This document shows positions 1 to 27,439 of a stretch of DNA of 64,000 nucleotides, one piece after another. The notes under the pieces were generated by a model. It did no database searches. It was not told the DNA's origin and saw only the letters and a program-made list of their open reading frames with translations. This DNA comes from Cristatella mucedo. Taxonomy: Eukaryota > Bryozoa > Phylactolaemata > Cristatellidae. The translations under genes were made by a program, and so were the position numbers. The DNA is taken from assembly GCA_009760855.2 (NCBI GenBank), contig WPIO01000011.1, positions 8,278,501-8,342,500 on the forward strand. The letters run 5' to 3'. How positions within the stretch are numbered: the first letter of the stretch is position 1; each line of letters opens with the position of its first letter.

Positions 1-144
1 TGATTTGCACTAAGAGTGTGCGTGGCTGTACAAGCATGTGCCTCTGGATGTGCGTATCTCGCTCTTTCTAGGTTAAGTGTACGCTGGTTGCAAGGGTGCA
101 GTCAATTCTGTCCTGGTATGATGGCGAGGCTTTTCGTATACGGA

Positions 145-880
145 TGTAGCCAAGTTCCAGGGTTCAGAGGCTAATTCCCGTGAAACCCCGCCATACTCCG
201 GCCACACTGCCGCTCGCCATGCGCTGAGCTAGGGTGAGACGAGCGGCCGTCAGGTTAAACCTCTTTATAATATCGCATTCGCCAACAACAACAGGGGAAC
301 TAAACAAGTCTACAGGGGCAGGTCCTATACAAAGTACACTAAAGGGGCGAAATACGACGCAGCAAGCTCGAACAAACGTGTTAGTTGGTCCGTCGGCTTC
401 CGATGTCCCGACGTTGTACTGACTCCGAATCCAACAGTACGAGCGTACGTAGTAAAAGATCCGGCTGGCTGGGTAATTGCTTGGCTAGTCGGAGTCGACT
501 CGCACCACAGTCGAGAGCTTCCGCCGAAAGACAAAGGCGCTAACTCACGGGGGGTCACGAACACGCTACACGGGGAACGCGGAATATACAAGTCACAACA
601 TCGAGCGTGCTATCCAGCTTCGCTCGGGCCTTGGGCACTCGTTGCCTTTCGGGCGTAGCCACATCGCCGGAGCATGCCTGCAACCACCCAGGTGCATAAC
701 TCGGCGAGACCGGGAGCCTCCAACACCACGACTTACTCGGCCAACTTCTACCCAAGAGCCCTGGTGACCTGGCGTCACCGCACATCCGGCCATGCCTTAG
801 GTCCGACTCCGGCCTAGCTGGTGACCCTTACCTGTATTACAGCCGTCCGGTCCCAGCCAAACGAACCTAGCCTGGGCACA
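145..880 (+). mobile_element. Solo LTR, family LTR-1 (copy 1)
   Basis: A 736-base sequence beginning TGTAGCC and ending GGGCACA, the TG...CA form of an LTR. It is flanked by the 4-base direct repeat CGGA at 141-144 and 881-884, as expected for a target-site duplication. A TATA-like box (CTCTTTATAATA) lies near 260, in a U3-like position. Two relatives occur at 22644-23483 and 48731-49112. No coding interior adjoins it, so it is a solo LTR left by recombination. The parent clade (Ty3/gypsy or BEL type) cannot be read from the LTR alone. ORFs inside it look non-coding. Confidence 0.75.
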
Positions 881-1940
881 CGGATATGACTGCATTAGGG
901 CCTTGGAAGATAGTAACGGGCCTTTTGCTAAAATAGCTTAATTTATTAAGCAGATGATTCCTAGTCTTTTTTAAATCTGCTCCTCTTTTTTGTGTCTCGT
1001 GGGAGAGGAACTTAAAGCAACGTGATCATGATTATGAAAACTCAAAATTCTTAGCCCACTGTTCTGGTTAGATTATTAGAGTATAGGGGGCTAAAGATTA
1101 TCCTGGCACAGGCTGTCCCTATCCACTGATTCAAACAGCCGAGATGAAATAATCTGCCGCCGGAAGACTATAGACCGGAATATCACCGGTTTGCCGGTCA
1201 TCTTAACTTCCGGCGAAGCAGCGGTGGTACGTGGACTCAGTTAACGGGCAAGGAGGTGAATAATGTAAGCACGAGACGTGTACGTTGTTTTATATTGAGA
1301 CAAAAATGTAATTCTTGATCATGTCCTTACTCTGATAGGCTTCGCATCGGATTCGAAGACAGATATTCCATGACCCACGCGCATCGTTGGGTTTCGCTGG
1401 AACTAAAGTTTATAGTGTCAAGTACTGACTACTTGGAATCCTAACTTGCATCTTTCGAATGCACTGCGGCGAAATCCAAGGAGTCTTGAGTAAAACAAGG
1501 GTGACTTATTCATCTGTGAGCAAGAAACTTCTACTCAAAAGATAACTTCGCGTGCTAAAGGGTAGAGACAGACTGATCTTCAGTCCGAACCCAAGTCGCG
1601 TCATTGCAACTCTAGCCTCACTGTTTTTACCAACCTGCTATGTAATTCTAAGGATGTTTTCCTGCATGGTGTTTGAACTCGTTGCTATTTTAAAAACAGT
1701 CTGAGATCAGTACCGATTTTCTTTTCGGCGATTGAACGCAGCATTTGAAGCCCAAGATGGCTACTGTTCGTCGTCCCCCTCGACAAGTGTAGAGGTAAGT
1801 TAAAGGAATATGAAATGGCAGACTGTGTATAGATCGTATTAGTTTCACATGCGCTTTCCGAAAACAATCTGCGAACGGAACCGCGAGCATCAGCCAACTC
1901 GAGGTAGTAGCTCGCAGGTCGCCCGGATGGTGATACTTGT
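881..1940. other. Intergenic, nothing recognised
   Basis: About 1 kb of mixed-composition sequence between the solo LTR and the USP10 promoter region. I see no coding exon, repeat copy or RNA gene. The short ORFs at 1685-1995 have no coding character. Confidence 0.5.
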
Positions 1941-2131
1941 GCCGTAATGACGTCACAAGGAAAATCACGTGCCCACTTGCCGGTCCGCGAAACACTCTTT
2001 TCTGCGGAGTAGCTAATGGCGGCCGTGACGGCTCCGTTGTTTACCTTCGCGCGATGCGTCTATCTGCTTGCCTGAAGTTTAGCCAGCATCAAAATGCCGC
2101 GAAGGGACCTGTAGGATGGCGCCTGTCCATA
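1940..2131 (+). promoter_or_regulatory. Probable USP10 promoter and 5' non-coding exon
   Basis: A cluster of promoter-type motifs 0.5 kb upstream of the USP10 start codon. It contains a perfect palindromic CRE, TGACGTCA, at 1948-1955, an E-box CACGTG at 1966-1971, and ATGGCGGC at 2016-2023, which resembles the YY1 element often found just downstream of start sites of housekeeping genes. A donor-like GTAAGC begins at 2132 and an acceptor TTTCAG ends at 2488. A non-coding first exon ending near 2131 and joined to 2489 is therefore plausible. The motifs are seen; the transcription start and the splice are inferred. Confidence 0.45.
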
Positions 2132-2516
2132 GTAAGCCTTTGCGGAAGTAGGCTAAGCTGGCGTTCACAGCCCCAAGTGCTGCCGGGCTGCCTGCCAATA
2201 CCACCCGGTGTACCACGTGCGCTTAACGCTTTCGCTCTACCATATGTGCTGGCCATAGCTCCGTTTTCGAGTTTAGTTCGAGCTACTGCGCATGCTTAGC
2301 TGTACAAGTATTTTGCTTCTTGTGCTGGGCGTAAACTGTTCTCTTACCTTGCTCTGACGCCGGGCGCGTTGCCGTTATGTCATGCATTAACGAAGGGCGT
2401 GAGTGACTGGTAAATCTCAGTCATCTACGTTGCTATCAGGTCTACTTACATCCGGATATATTTTAACTAAGTAATTTTTATGTTTCAGCTCATAAATTCG
2501 TCAGCACACTGTAGCC

Positions 2517-19640
<17,124 letters not shown>

Positions 19641-20062
19641 GCTGTGCGTAGTGTGTGTTGGCGAGTTTTCTGACTACTTTGCTCCACTTTTTTTTTTAAT
19701 TTCCTCCCCTCTCTACCCGAGTTGGCTTTCTGGCCTAATTGGAAATTAGGGCAATCGGTGGATTATTTTACCGATAGTGATGAGTAGTAGCAAGCGAGTA
19801 GCGAGCAAGTGACAAGTCATCGGTGTGGTGGTGCACTGGAATCGTTGTGAATGGATGAGCAGAACTTACGAGTAGCAAATGTGTGGGACACATGTGCGTA
19901 GGAAATGTTGACAGTAGCACGTCGTGATTGAGCTGCAGCAGTGTGCCATCTGGCGATGGTCGTGTTGCCACCTGGCTGCTGGTCTTCCTTGGCCTAATTA
20001 AGACTGCTCTGTGCATGGTATGCGGTGCTGAGGCTCGTGCGGTTCTAAGATGTCCCGTTTCT

Positions 20063-20068
20063 AATAAA
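20063..20068 (+). terminator. USP10 polyadenylation signal AATAAA
   Basis: The first canonical AATAAA after the USP10 stop, 423 bases downstream, followed by a GT-rich stretch (ATTGTTGATGGG). The predicted 3' UTR is about 19641-20090. Confidence 0.65.
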
Positions 20069-20089
20069 GCATTGTTGATGGGCAGAGGT

Positions 20090-21400
20090 TATGACTGCCT
20101 AGTTTCAAGCTTGCAACCAGTATGCGATTGAATAGGCCTCTCGGATCTTTCTCTCATCCGAGCACTTGTTGGTTGCTGCTAGGTGCTTACTCTTATGGGC
20201 CAGGTTACTGCCAAGGCCTGATATAATTGGTAGCTGCAGCCAATTCGTGGTGCTAGAAAAACGTACGGACGAACTCGTCTGTCTATTTCTTGCAGCTACC
20301 GGCTGTAGCTGTGGTTTTTGAAGAATGTACTGCTGTAGCACCACTGGAGACTTTAGAGAAAATGTACTGAATGTGTCATGTATCCTTTGAAAATATTTCT
20401 TAACGACTGTGAGGGGCACTTTTGGAGCTAAGGAGGTCGTTTTGGGTCAGGATACCTAGATTGTATGCAGAAGCTACAGGATGTTCGCTGGCTGAGCCCA
20501 TTTTGATGGTTAGGTTTTTGAATTACTGAGCTACACTAGTTTCGCCCTTAAGTAGTAGCCATCTAGACAGTTGGTTTCTATCGTCATTCACTTGAGAAAG
20601 TTGGTCTCCATTCAATTGGGAATGTCAGCAATACACACTGCAACGGTTTTTGCCGGAGTGTTTGCCGTGGTGGAAGGAAGGCCTAGATTGTGCTTGGGCA
20701 TTTCATGGGCAAGGAAGACCGTATGCATTGTGAAACTCAGTGGACCAACCACAGATCTCTGGGGTATAACATACTTTAAAGATGTCTCGGATGACTGTTT
20801 TGCGTTGACAAACTGCCGAAAGGTCCAACAGAACTAGTAGTCTCTTACGTCGGCATTTCTGAGAAATTACGAAATAGTGCTGACTCGATAGTGATGTTCT
20901 CTGTACAAGCTAACAGGAACGTACGTGTTAGTTTTGAAGTATAGATATATGATTGTAGCTGGTCTGCTGAAAAACAGCAATAAAGAGACGGTAGAAGTTA
21001 CCTGTTCTGGTGATTAGTTTTCACTTCCTAATGTGTGGCCTAATAGCAGCCTTTTGAAAGACTCACGAATAAGAACTTGAGTATGGACAGCTATTTTACT
21101 ACTAATACAGGTCACTAGCAAATTGGTGCATCTCAGCAGAAGAATGTGTTTGGGGCCTACTAGAGGGTTAGCGATGAATTTCGTGATGGGGTTAGTACTG
21201 GCAGAATTGATGGTAGACATTGAAGTCAAGCACAGAACGACAGGTTATGATTACAGTGGCGATGTATTTTGTTGAGCTGGCTTTCTAGATATTGTTGTGT
21301 TACTGTGCCTCCAGCTGCTGCAGAATTTGTGGAGTCGCGGAGGTACCGGCACGGACGTGAGCGATAAGACTCCATTTATTGCTCACGCGTTCTTATGTAA
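20090..21400. other. Intergenic, nothing recognised
   Basis: AT-balanced sequence downstream of USP10. Short ORFs at 20105-20419 and 20571-20837 show no domain or coding bias. No repeat family identified. Confidence 0.5.
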
Positions 21401-21565
21401 GAGCTGGCTGAATCACCGCAGTTGGGGGAATGAATGCAGCTGCTGCGGGCAAATCCCCTACATCAAGCGCCGGTCGCTTCGCCGAGTCAACTGCCCAACC
21501 ACCGGCTGCAGTTAGGGCATACATTAGCATCCGGAGGCTTCGCTAAGTACAGCAGCAAGCACACA
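21400..21565 (-). repeat. Two-copy repeat R (copy 1)
   Basis: Similar to 25225-25420 over about 170 bases: GAGCTGGCTGA, GCAGCTGC, GCCGAGTCAA(C/T)TGCCCAACC, GGGCATACATTAGC. Read on the minus strand both copies keep one open frame with the pattern LMYA..AAGGWA.DSA....DV..LPAAAA, so the source was perhaps coding. I do not recognise the family. Confidence 0.45.
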
Positions 21566-21744
21566 AAAATGTCACTGCAAAGAAGCTGGGAAACACTAAG
21601 CGCTACAAGGGTTGCTAATAAGTTTGAACTTACGAAGATGGATAAAGGTCCGCATCGGCATTTTTGGATTGTGCATCTGGAACTCCGCACTTCATGTTTT
21701 ATAGGGCCAGACTGGGCCTCAGTGAATATGAATTGGTGCCCCAG

Positions 21745-21900
21745 GGTCTTAGCACAGTGCTAATGTGCTCGCTCTTAACGCCCAGGTCGTAGGTTCGAGT
21801 CATGTAGTGATCAGCTCCTTTATTGACTACTGCAATCGGTGGTCTAGCCGTGGAGGCTCTTCAGCCGCTCTATAAAATGAAGCTGTTAAGTCGGCTTACC
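21745..21900 (+). mobile_element. SINE-2 copy
   Basis: Degraded copy of a second tRNA-headed family: box B-like GTCGTAGGTTCGAGTC, then TCCTTTATTGACTACTGCAA, GTGGAGGCTCTTCAGCCGCT and AGCTGTTAAGTCGGC. Better copies are at 26944 and 32020. Confidence 0.7.
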
Positions 21901-22643
21901 TTTGCGACCTGCATCAGACCTAGTACACCAGTCGATAGACAGTTGGTTCTTATCTATGGTGTGTTGCTATAAGCACCGCTTAGCAGTCCCAGCTAGCTAA
22001 ATGCCTGCGGCAATCCATAGACTATCTATTCGACGCACAATGCCTGCAGCATTGACAAGATACAGAACTACCTACAGCTTCCTCGAGACAACCCTCAACC
22101 AGCCGCAAGTTTCGCGTGGACACCGCGGTACTGCGTCTGTCTGAGCCTCGTGTGTGCTCCGGACTGAGATATGTAGACGAAGAAAACTGAACTTGCGAGC
22201 ATCACAACCAGTGCAGCCTGATCGCTGGCTGAAGTATTGAAGTATAAAGTCGGCACCATTCTTACTAGCCACTATGCCGAATCTAGGTCATTCTCATGCG
22301 AGACGACTCTGATGTTGAAAGAGCTTGAACGGACAGGAGAAAAAATCTACAGCCTCGGCAGAAAAAACAATGAAAATTCGTGCTCATTCAGCTGGGGCAG
22401 GCGGTGGGCTAACAACTGAGGGTCGACGAGCAATTGTTCGGGACTGCACGCACGGCCGTACATACAGCCATCACGCATTCTTAGAGGTGGCAAACGACTT
22501 TATAAGTGGCGAAATTGCGAATCTGCACCCGATAAACAGCCATCTTTTAGCGGGTATGATATCTGTCAGCCAAGACCTCGGCGTTCCTCAAGACTTTTCT
22601 CACTACGGCCGATTTAACCACTGGTAGCTTAAATTAGGGACAT
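21901..22643. other. Intergenic, nothing recognised
   Basis: No gene or repeat family recognised. Short ORFs at 22237-22627 lack any recognisable domain. Confidence 0.45.
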
Positions 22644-23483
22644 TGTAACCGAGCTCCAGGGGTCAGAGGCTATTTCCCGCCAAACCCGCCTTACTCCGGC
22701 CACGCTGCCGCTCACCATGCCGCTGAGACAGGGTGAGACGAGCGGCAGTCAGGTTAAACCTCTTTATGCTAACGCATGCGCCAGCAACAACAGGGGAACT
22801 AAACAAGCCTACAGGGAGGGTCCTAAACAAAGTACGCTATAGGGGCGCAAGACGACGCAGCAAGCGCGAACAAACGTGTTAGTTGGTCAGTCAACTTCCA
22901 CCGTCACACCGTCGCCGGCCTCCGTCCCACCAGAACAAGCATACGCTGTACAAGACCCGGCAAGCTGAGTATTCTGGGATAGACGAGCAGACGTCCACAG
23001 CAGTCAAGAGCTTCCGCCGAAAGATGCCAACACACGGGGGGTCACGAACACGCTACACGGAGAACGCGGAATATACAAGTCACAACATCGAGCGTGCTAT
23101 CCAGCTTCGCTCGGGCCTTGGGTAATGTAATTTATCTCCGTCTGTAACTCCACAAAGTCATAAGACCATGTGGGTGTTACGCAGGAGAGTTTGTATAGCG
23201 CACTCACAGCCTAAGCGGCTTTCGGTACGCAGGGGTACTCGTCGCCTTGCGTGCGTGGCCACATCGCCGGAGCACGCCTGCAACCACCCAGGTGCATAAC
23301 TCGGCGAGACCGGGAGCCTCCAACACCACGACTTACTCGGCCAACTTCTCCTACCCAAGAGCCTCGGTGACCTGGCGTCACCGCACATCCGGCCATGCCG
23401 TAGGTCCGACCCCGGCCTAGCCGGTCACCCTTACCCTCATTATAGCCGCCCGGTCCAAGCCAACCGAACCTAGCCTGGTTACA
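22644..23483 (+). mobile_element. Solo LTR, family LTR-1 (copy 2), with nested LINE-B
   Basis: Starts TGTAACC, ends GGTTACA, and is flanked by a perfect 4-base repeat ACAT at 22640-22643 and 23484-23487. It aligns with the copy at 145-880 along its length, except for a LINE-B 3' tail inserted at about 23123-23231 that splits CCTTGGG from the downstream TACTCGTCGCC. Removing the insert gives about 730 bases, equal to copy 1. The LTR was therefore in place before that LINE-B insertion. Confidence 0.8.
23123..23231 (-). mobile_element. Short LINE-B 3' tail nested in solo LTR
   Basis: Contains the LINE-B terminal sequence (TAATGTAATTTATCTCCGTC, CCACAAAGTCATAAGACCAT, GTGTTACGCAGGAGAG) and about 50 bases of the C-terminal coding end. 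GGG occurs on both sides of the insertion point, possibly a very short target duplication. Confidence 0.8.
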
Positions 23484-23954
23484 ACATGATGAAATTTACG
23501 GCATCTCCGTGCGCGTTTCATGTAAGCCAAGAGGGGTTTCGTGTAAGTGTGCTCGTGCGCGCGTGCCCATACACGTAGTCGCGCCAAAATACCTGCATCT
23601 CACTCAGTTAAGTAGAAGTGAGAAACGCAGCTGGGCGATATTAGCAGGCGTGAGGACGTGCAGTCGCAATGAAACATCGGTGAGATGACTGGGTGGAATG
23701 TTCGTGCTTGAAGGCTCGGCTTCTGGCGAATCTGCAGCACCGGGAGCCCAGGAATCTTGGAAGTGACTCCCGCAGCCCGGTGCCTGGAGCAGCGAGAGAA
23801 CCTTGGGCTGTCTTCAAAAAAAAATAGACACGCGGCTCACGTACCGTGTGGATAACCTAGTTGGGAAAGTTGGAAAACGTCACCTTCAACATTGTTCTAT
23901 ACAGCATCACTCTATCGACGTCTGCCCGTAATCTGGGCGGGCTGCTCCCAAATG

Positions 23955-25021
23955 ACTTACGTTATTAATAATATTGAGACGTTTGTCTAGCGCCCTCAGA
24001 GAACTGAATCTCTTTCTAGGCACTTTACAGACGATGTATAGAAAGCATTGTCAGCACACGAAGAACGAATCACGAAGACGCATGAAATGCTATAATAAGC
24101 ATGTGTGTTTTAAGCTTTGTTTTAAATGTCGCCATGTCAGGGGAACTTTGTGACGTTCGTCAATAATGAGTTTCAGGCTTTGGAAGCAAATGAACTAAAG
24201 GCACGGTCTCCAAAGGTTTTGAGGTTCATACGAGGTATGGCTGAACGATTCGAGTCAGAACAGCAGGTTTTACTATTCTTGGCCTGGTGAGAGAGTAGCT
24301 CCGATAGGTAGACTGGAGCCAGAGAATAGAGGGATCTAAAAGTAAGGGACAGAACTTTGAAGTCGATACTTGCTTGATTGGGTACCACCGCAGGTCGACG
24401 AGAAGTGGTGTGATTTGGCAACTGCTACCTTCACGACAGACAAGCCTGGCGGCAGAGGTCTGCACCCACTGTAAGCGCCTGATTGCACAGACCGGTAAAC
24501 CAGCAGGCAGCGAGTTACAGAAGTTGAGATGGGATGTTTTTTCATTCAATTTCAATTTATTTCAATTCATGAACCAGTTTTGATCTAATATCCCTGGCTG
24601 AGCAAGCTCGAATTTTAGCAACTTTATGCAGCTGAAAAAAGACGGACTTGACCTTGGAGTTGATGTGGTCGTCTAATGAAAGGATAACAGGATTACGTGC
24701 AGACTCAACGGGAGATATGCTGGCGGACCCGATTTTGAGCGTTGGGTTTTCCAATATCTTAAATCACACTTGGTTTGCCCATAAATAGTAAGTTGATTTT
24801 GTCGTCACTATATTTAAGAAAATTTGCTGCCATCCATGTGCGAATGCCATCAATACATCAGCAAGGGAGTTGAGAGAATTCGCCGAGCTCGAGGGCTGTG
24901 GGGGATCAAAGCAAAGGTACAGCTGAGTGCCATCTGCATAGAAGTGAAAGCCTAGATTGTACTTGGCGATCACATCGGCAAGAGGGAGAGTGTAAACTGT
25001 GAAAAGAAGCGGACCGAGCAC
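23955..25021 (-). mobile_element. LINE-A (L2-type) fragment with RT palm
   Basis: A minus-strand copy of about 1.07 kb. The 3' end is at 23955 (TAGCGCCCTCAGAGAACTGA), the coding C-terminal part is at 24170-24560, and the RT palm is at 24764-25021 (PLLFTVYTLPLADVI, NLGFHFYADGTQLYL). The catalytic YADD is changed to YADG here, and the frame is broken several times. Defective. Confidence 0.85.
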
Positions 25022-25025
25022 AAAG

Positions 25026-25131
25026 CCGTGAGCTCGAGCCCCGAGGCGTATGTGAAGCGCCTGAATAGAGATTAAGTTCTTTTGGGGCGCTATATAAATG
25101 AACTATATTATTATTATTATTATTATTATTA
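25026..25131 (+). mobile_element. SINE-1 copy, head truncated
   Basis: Begins in the box B region (GAGCTCGAGCCCCGAGGCGT) and continues through GTGAAGCGCCTGAATAGAGA and GGGGCGCTATATAAATGAAC into an ATT repeat. It abuts the 5'-truncated end of the minus-strand LINE-A fragment. Confidence 0.85.
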
Positions 25132-25159
25132 CAAAGCCCGGAGTCTCCGAAAGAAGATT

Positions 25160-25348
25160 GAGTCTCGTTTAACGTGCACGTGCGCGTTAAACGAGACTCT
25201 TCCTCCTCTCAACGGGTACCCGCACGAACGAGCTGGCTGACTCGCCGCTGATGGGAGGAGTGCAGCTGCGGCGGGCAGCATGCTTACATCGAAGGCCTCG
25301 GCCTGCGCCGAGTCAATTGCCCAACCGCCTGCTGCAGGCGGTTGGGCA
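25160..25348. repeat. Two perfect hairpin-forming inverted repeats
   Basis: 25160-25174 pairs with 25185-25199 (15-base perfect arms, 10-base loop containing GCACGTGC). 25318-25332 pairs with 25334-25348 (15-base perfect arms around one base). The second lies inside repeat R copy 2 and is not conserved in copy 1, where the same site reads CCAACCACCGGCTGCAGTTA. Confidence 0.85.
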
Positions 25349-25420
25349 TACATTAGCGTATGATGTATTATTGTCACTATTACGTGCCGCGACCTGAGAA
25401 GTACGCCAGCAAGGGCCGCC
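25225..25420 (-). repeat. Two-copy repeat R (copy 2)
   Basis: Partner of 21400-21565. On the minus strand it lies inside an open frame at 25129-25587. Immediately to the right the base composition turns strongly GC-rich. The source element is unknown. Confidence 0.45.
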
Positions 25421-25429
25421 GCAGCTGCG

Positions 25430-26110
25430 AGAGGCCGTTTGCAGTACAGAGCGGCTCTTCGAGTGCCTTCCCGCCGCGCGGCGGAGCCCCGCCGCCGCGC
25501 GTCCGCGGTTGCGCCGCTGCACCGCTCGCGGTCACCGCCTGCCGCGGCCCGGCGAGGCAGGCTCCGATGAGGAGCAGTCGTCGACAACGGCGACGCGGAT
25601 AGCGGTGAGTTTTGACGTCGCAGTCCCGTTCAACGGAAGCCGCCTACGACCTGATGGGAGCGGCCCGGAAGGAAGGGCATCATCGCTCAGACGCCTCCGC
25701 TCGTAGCGGGAAATTCCGATCGGTCGATCAGAGGAGGGGGCGTGTCCGTTCGCTCTCGGAGCACCGAGGGCAGCCGGTTGCCGTACAGCGAGGCCTCGAC
25801 GGAGGTACGCAGGAGTGCAGTCTGCGCGCTCTCTCGACAGTGCGTACTCGACGACAGCGAGCAGAACGCCGAAGTGGACTCGCTGATACTCTCGCTGTCA
25901 CTCTCGCGCGCGCCTCCCGCGCTCCCCAACACGGCCCCTCCGCCGGCGTTCGAACTGCCGTCATGAATAACTTCCCGATGAACCGGCACGGCCCACGAAA
26001 AAAGTGGCAGCGCCGTAAACTCCGCTGGGCCATAAACAAGGCTTGGCCCATAAGCTGGTCGCAGCGGGAGTAACTCGACAGTAAACGCCACCGGCCCATA
26101 AATAGCACGG
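25430..26110. other. GC-rich block with possible but unassigned exons
   Basis: CpG-dense DNA. On the plus strand a possible exon encodes GEAGSDEEQSSTTATRIA up to a good donor GTGAGT at 25605. A plus frame at 25742-25966 (acidic and Ser-rich, ending FELPS and a stop) could be a later exon. Open frames also occur on the minus strand at 25687-26108. No domain is recognised and I could not build a phase-consistent model, so no gene is claimed. Confidence 0.3.
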
Positions 26111-26203
26111 CAATAAATCTGTCACCTACGCGGAGGTCACCGGGTCAGCCTGCGGCCTACGCTTTACTGACGCCGTCACTCGGCCGAATGCAGTTTTCCG
26201 TAA

Positions 26204-26510
26204 TGTAATGTAATGTATCTCCGTCTGTAACTCCACAAAGTCATAAAGACCATGTGGGTGTTACGCAGGAGAGTTTTGTATAGCGCACTCACAGCCTAAG
26301 CGGCTTTCGGTACGCATTCGGTAGCCAGCAGACTTCGTCTCACGCAACAAAGAGAAAGTGGGAAGCATAGCAGAGTCAGGAGAGCAGTTGAGGTAGCGAG
26401 TAGCATAGAAGTAGCAGTTCAGGACCGCTGAAAAAGATGTGCCATAGTCGGCAGTTGGAAAGTAGATGTAATCCGCCGGTCCGTCTTCCAGCGCCGAGAG
26501 TCTGGCATTG
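26204..26510 (-). mobile_element. LINE-B 3' fragment
   Basis: Minus-strand copy with the TGTAATGTAATGTATCTCCG tail at its left end and the coding end SAVLNCYFYATRYLNCSPDS on the minus strand. 5'-truncated at about 26465-26510, where it meets the ATA-rich tail of a LINE-A copy. Confidence 0.85.
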
Positions 26511-26511
26511 T

Positions 26512-26605
26512 CCATAATAATAATAATAATAATGATAATAATAATAATAATAGCGCCCTCAGAGAGCTCAATCTCTTTCTAGACACTTTACATTTGCTTC
26601 AAAGT
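26512..26605 (-). mobile_element. LINE-A 3' tail with (AAT)n
   Basis: About 40 bases of AAT repeat, then TAGCGCCCTCAGAGAGCTCA, CTTTCTAGACACTTTACATT. This is the reverse complement of the LINE-A 3' end. Confidence 0.8.
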
Positions 26606-26943
26606 CCATCGCTCCGACATCTGGGCCGGAGAAATTCTCTGGCCGGATCTGTATTTCATCTGTTAACTAAGGTCTGATAAAGTTTTTGCTAGCAGGCGCA
26701 CACAGCGAACCTAACAACACCAAATAGTGCATAACATCTGCACACGAGATGAGAGGTAGAGAGAAAGCGGAGAGACACATGACAGAAGTAATGAGAGAGA
26801 TATTATGAGACGCGTGCTCGCGCGCTCACGCACACGCACATACACTGACGCACGCAGACGCACACAGAAAGAGACAGACAGATAGACACTAAGCAGAAAG
26901 TCGCGAGCCGAAGACGATACCTTCTTTGATAATTACTTGACAT

Positions 26944-27112
26944 AGGTGAGCCGTAATGGATCACTAGGTAAGGCGGTTGCTTTTCACGACCTCGGCCCCC
27001 GATGTCATGGGTTCGAATCCTGTGGTGGGCGATCCTTTATCGCCACTGCAAGCGGCGGTGATAGCCGTAAAGGCTCTTACGTCGCTATGCAAAAAGAGGC
27101 TGTTCAATCAGC
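26944..27112 (+). mobile_element. SINE-2 copy (best preserved)
   Basis: tRNA-like head with box A-like GTAATGGATCACTAGGTAAG and box B GGGTTCGAATCC. The body is TCCTTTATCGCCACTGCAAG, GTGATAGCCGTAAAGGCTCT, TACGTCGCTATGC, ending GAGGCTGTTCAATCAGC. No AT-rich LINE-A-like tail. It is too long and irregular after box B to be an intact tRNA gene. Confidence 0.75.
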
Positions 27113-27439
27113 TAGCATCGGGGTCAAGCGATGCGAAGAATAGTGTCGACGCAGTTCAGGCGTAAGAACTGTAGTGCGAAGTTGTCACATAGCGCGAGCA
27201 CGACCTGGGCCTCATAGATTTTGCCGGATTTTCGGCCGAAGCAGGATCCGGCCAAATCTACAGGCTTGAAATGGGTAGTGAGCCACTGTTAAGGTCGTGG
27301 AGCGGCTGATGAGAGCGAAAGTTGGACGGCCATCGGTTAAGGTTCCGTGTGTAAGGCTTCATGTGCAAGGAGCAATCATAAGTGGCACTCAATCACCCCG
27401 CACGCACGCGCGCACGTGTGAGCTCACGTAGTATTTAGC

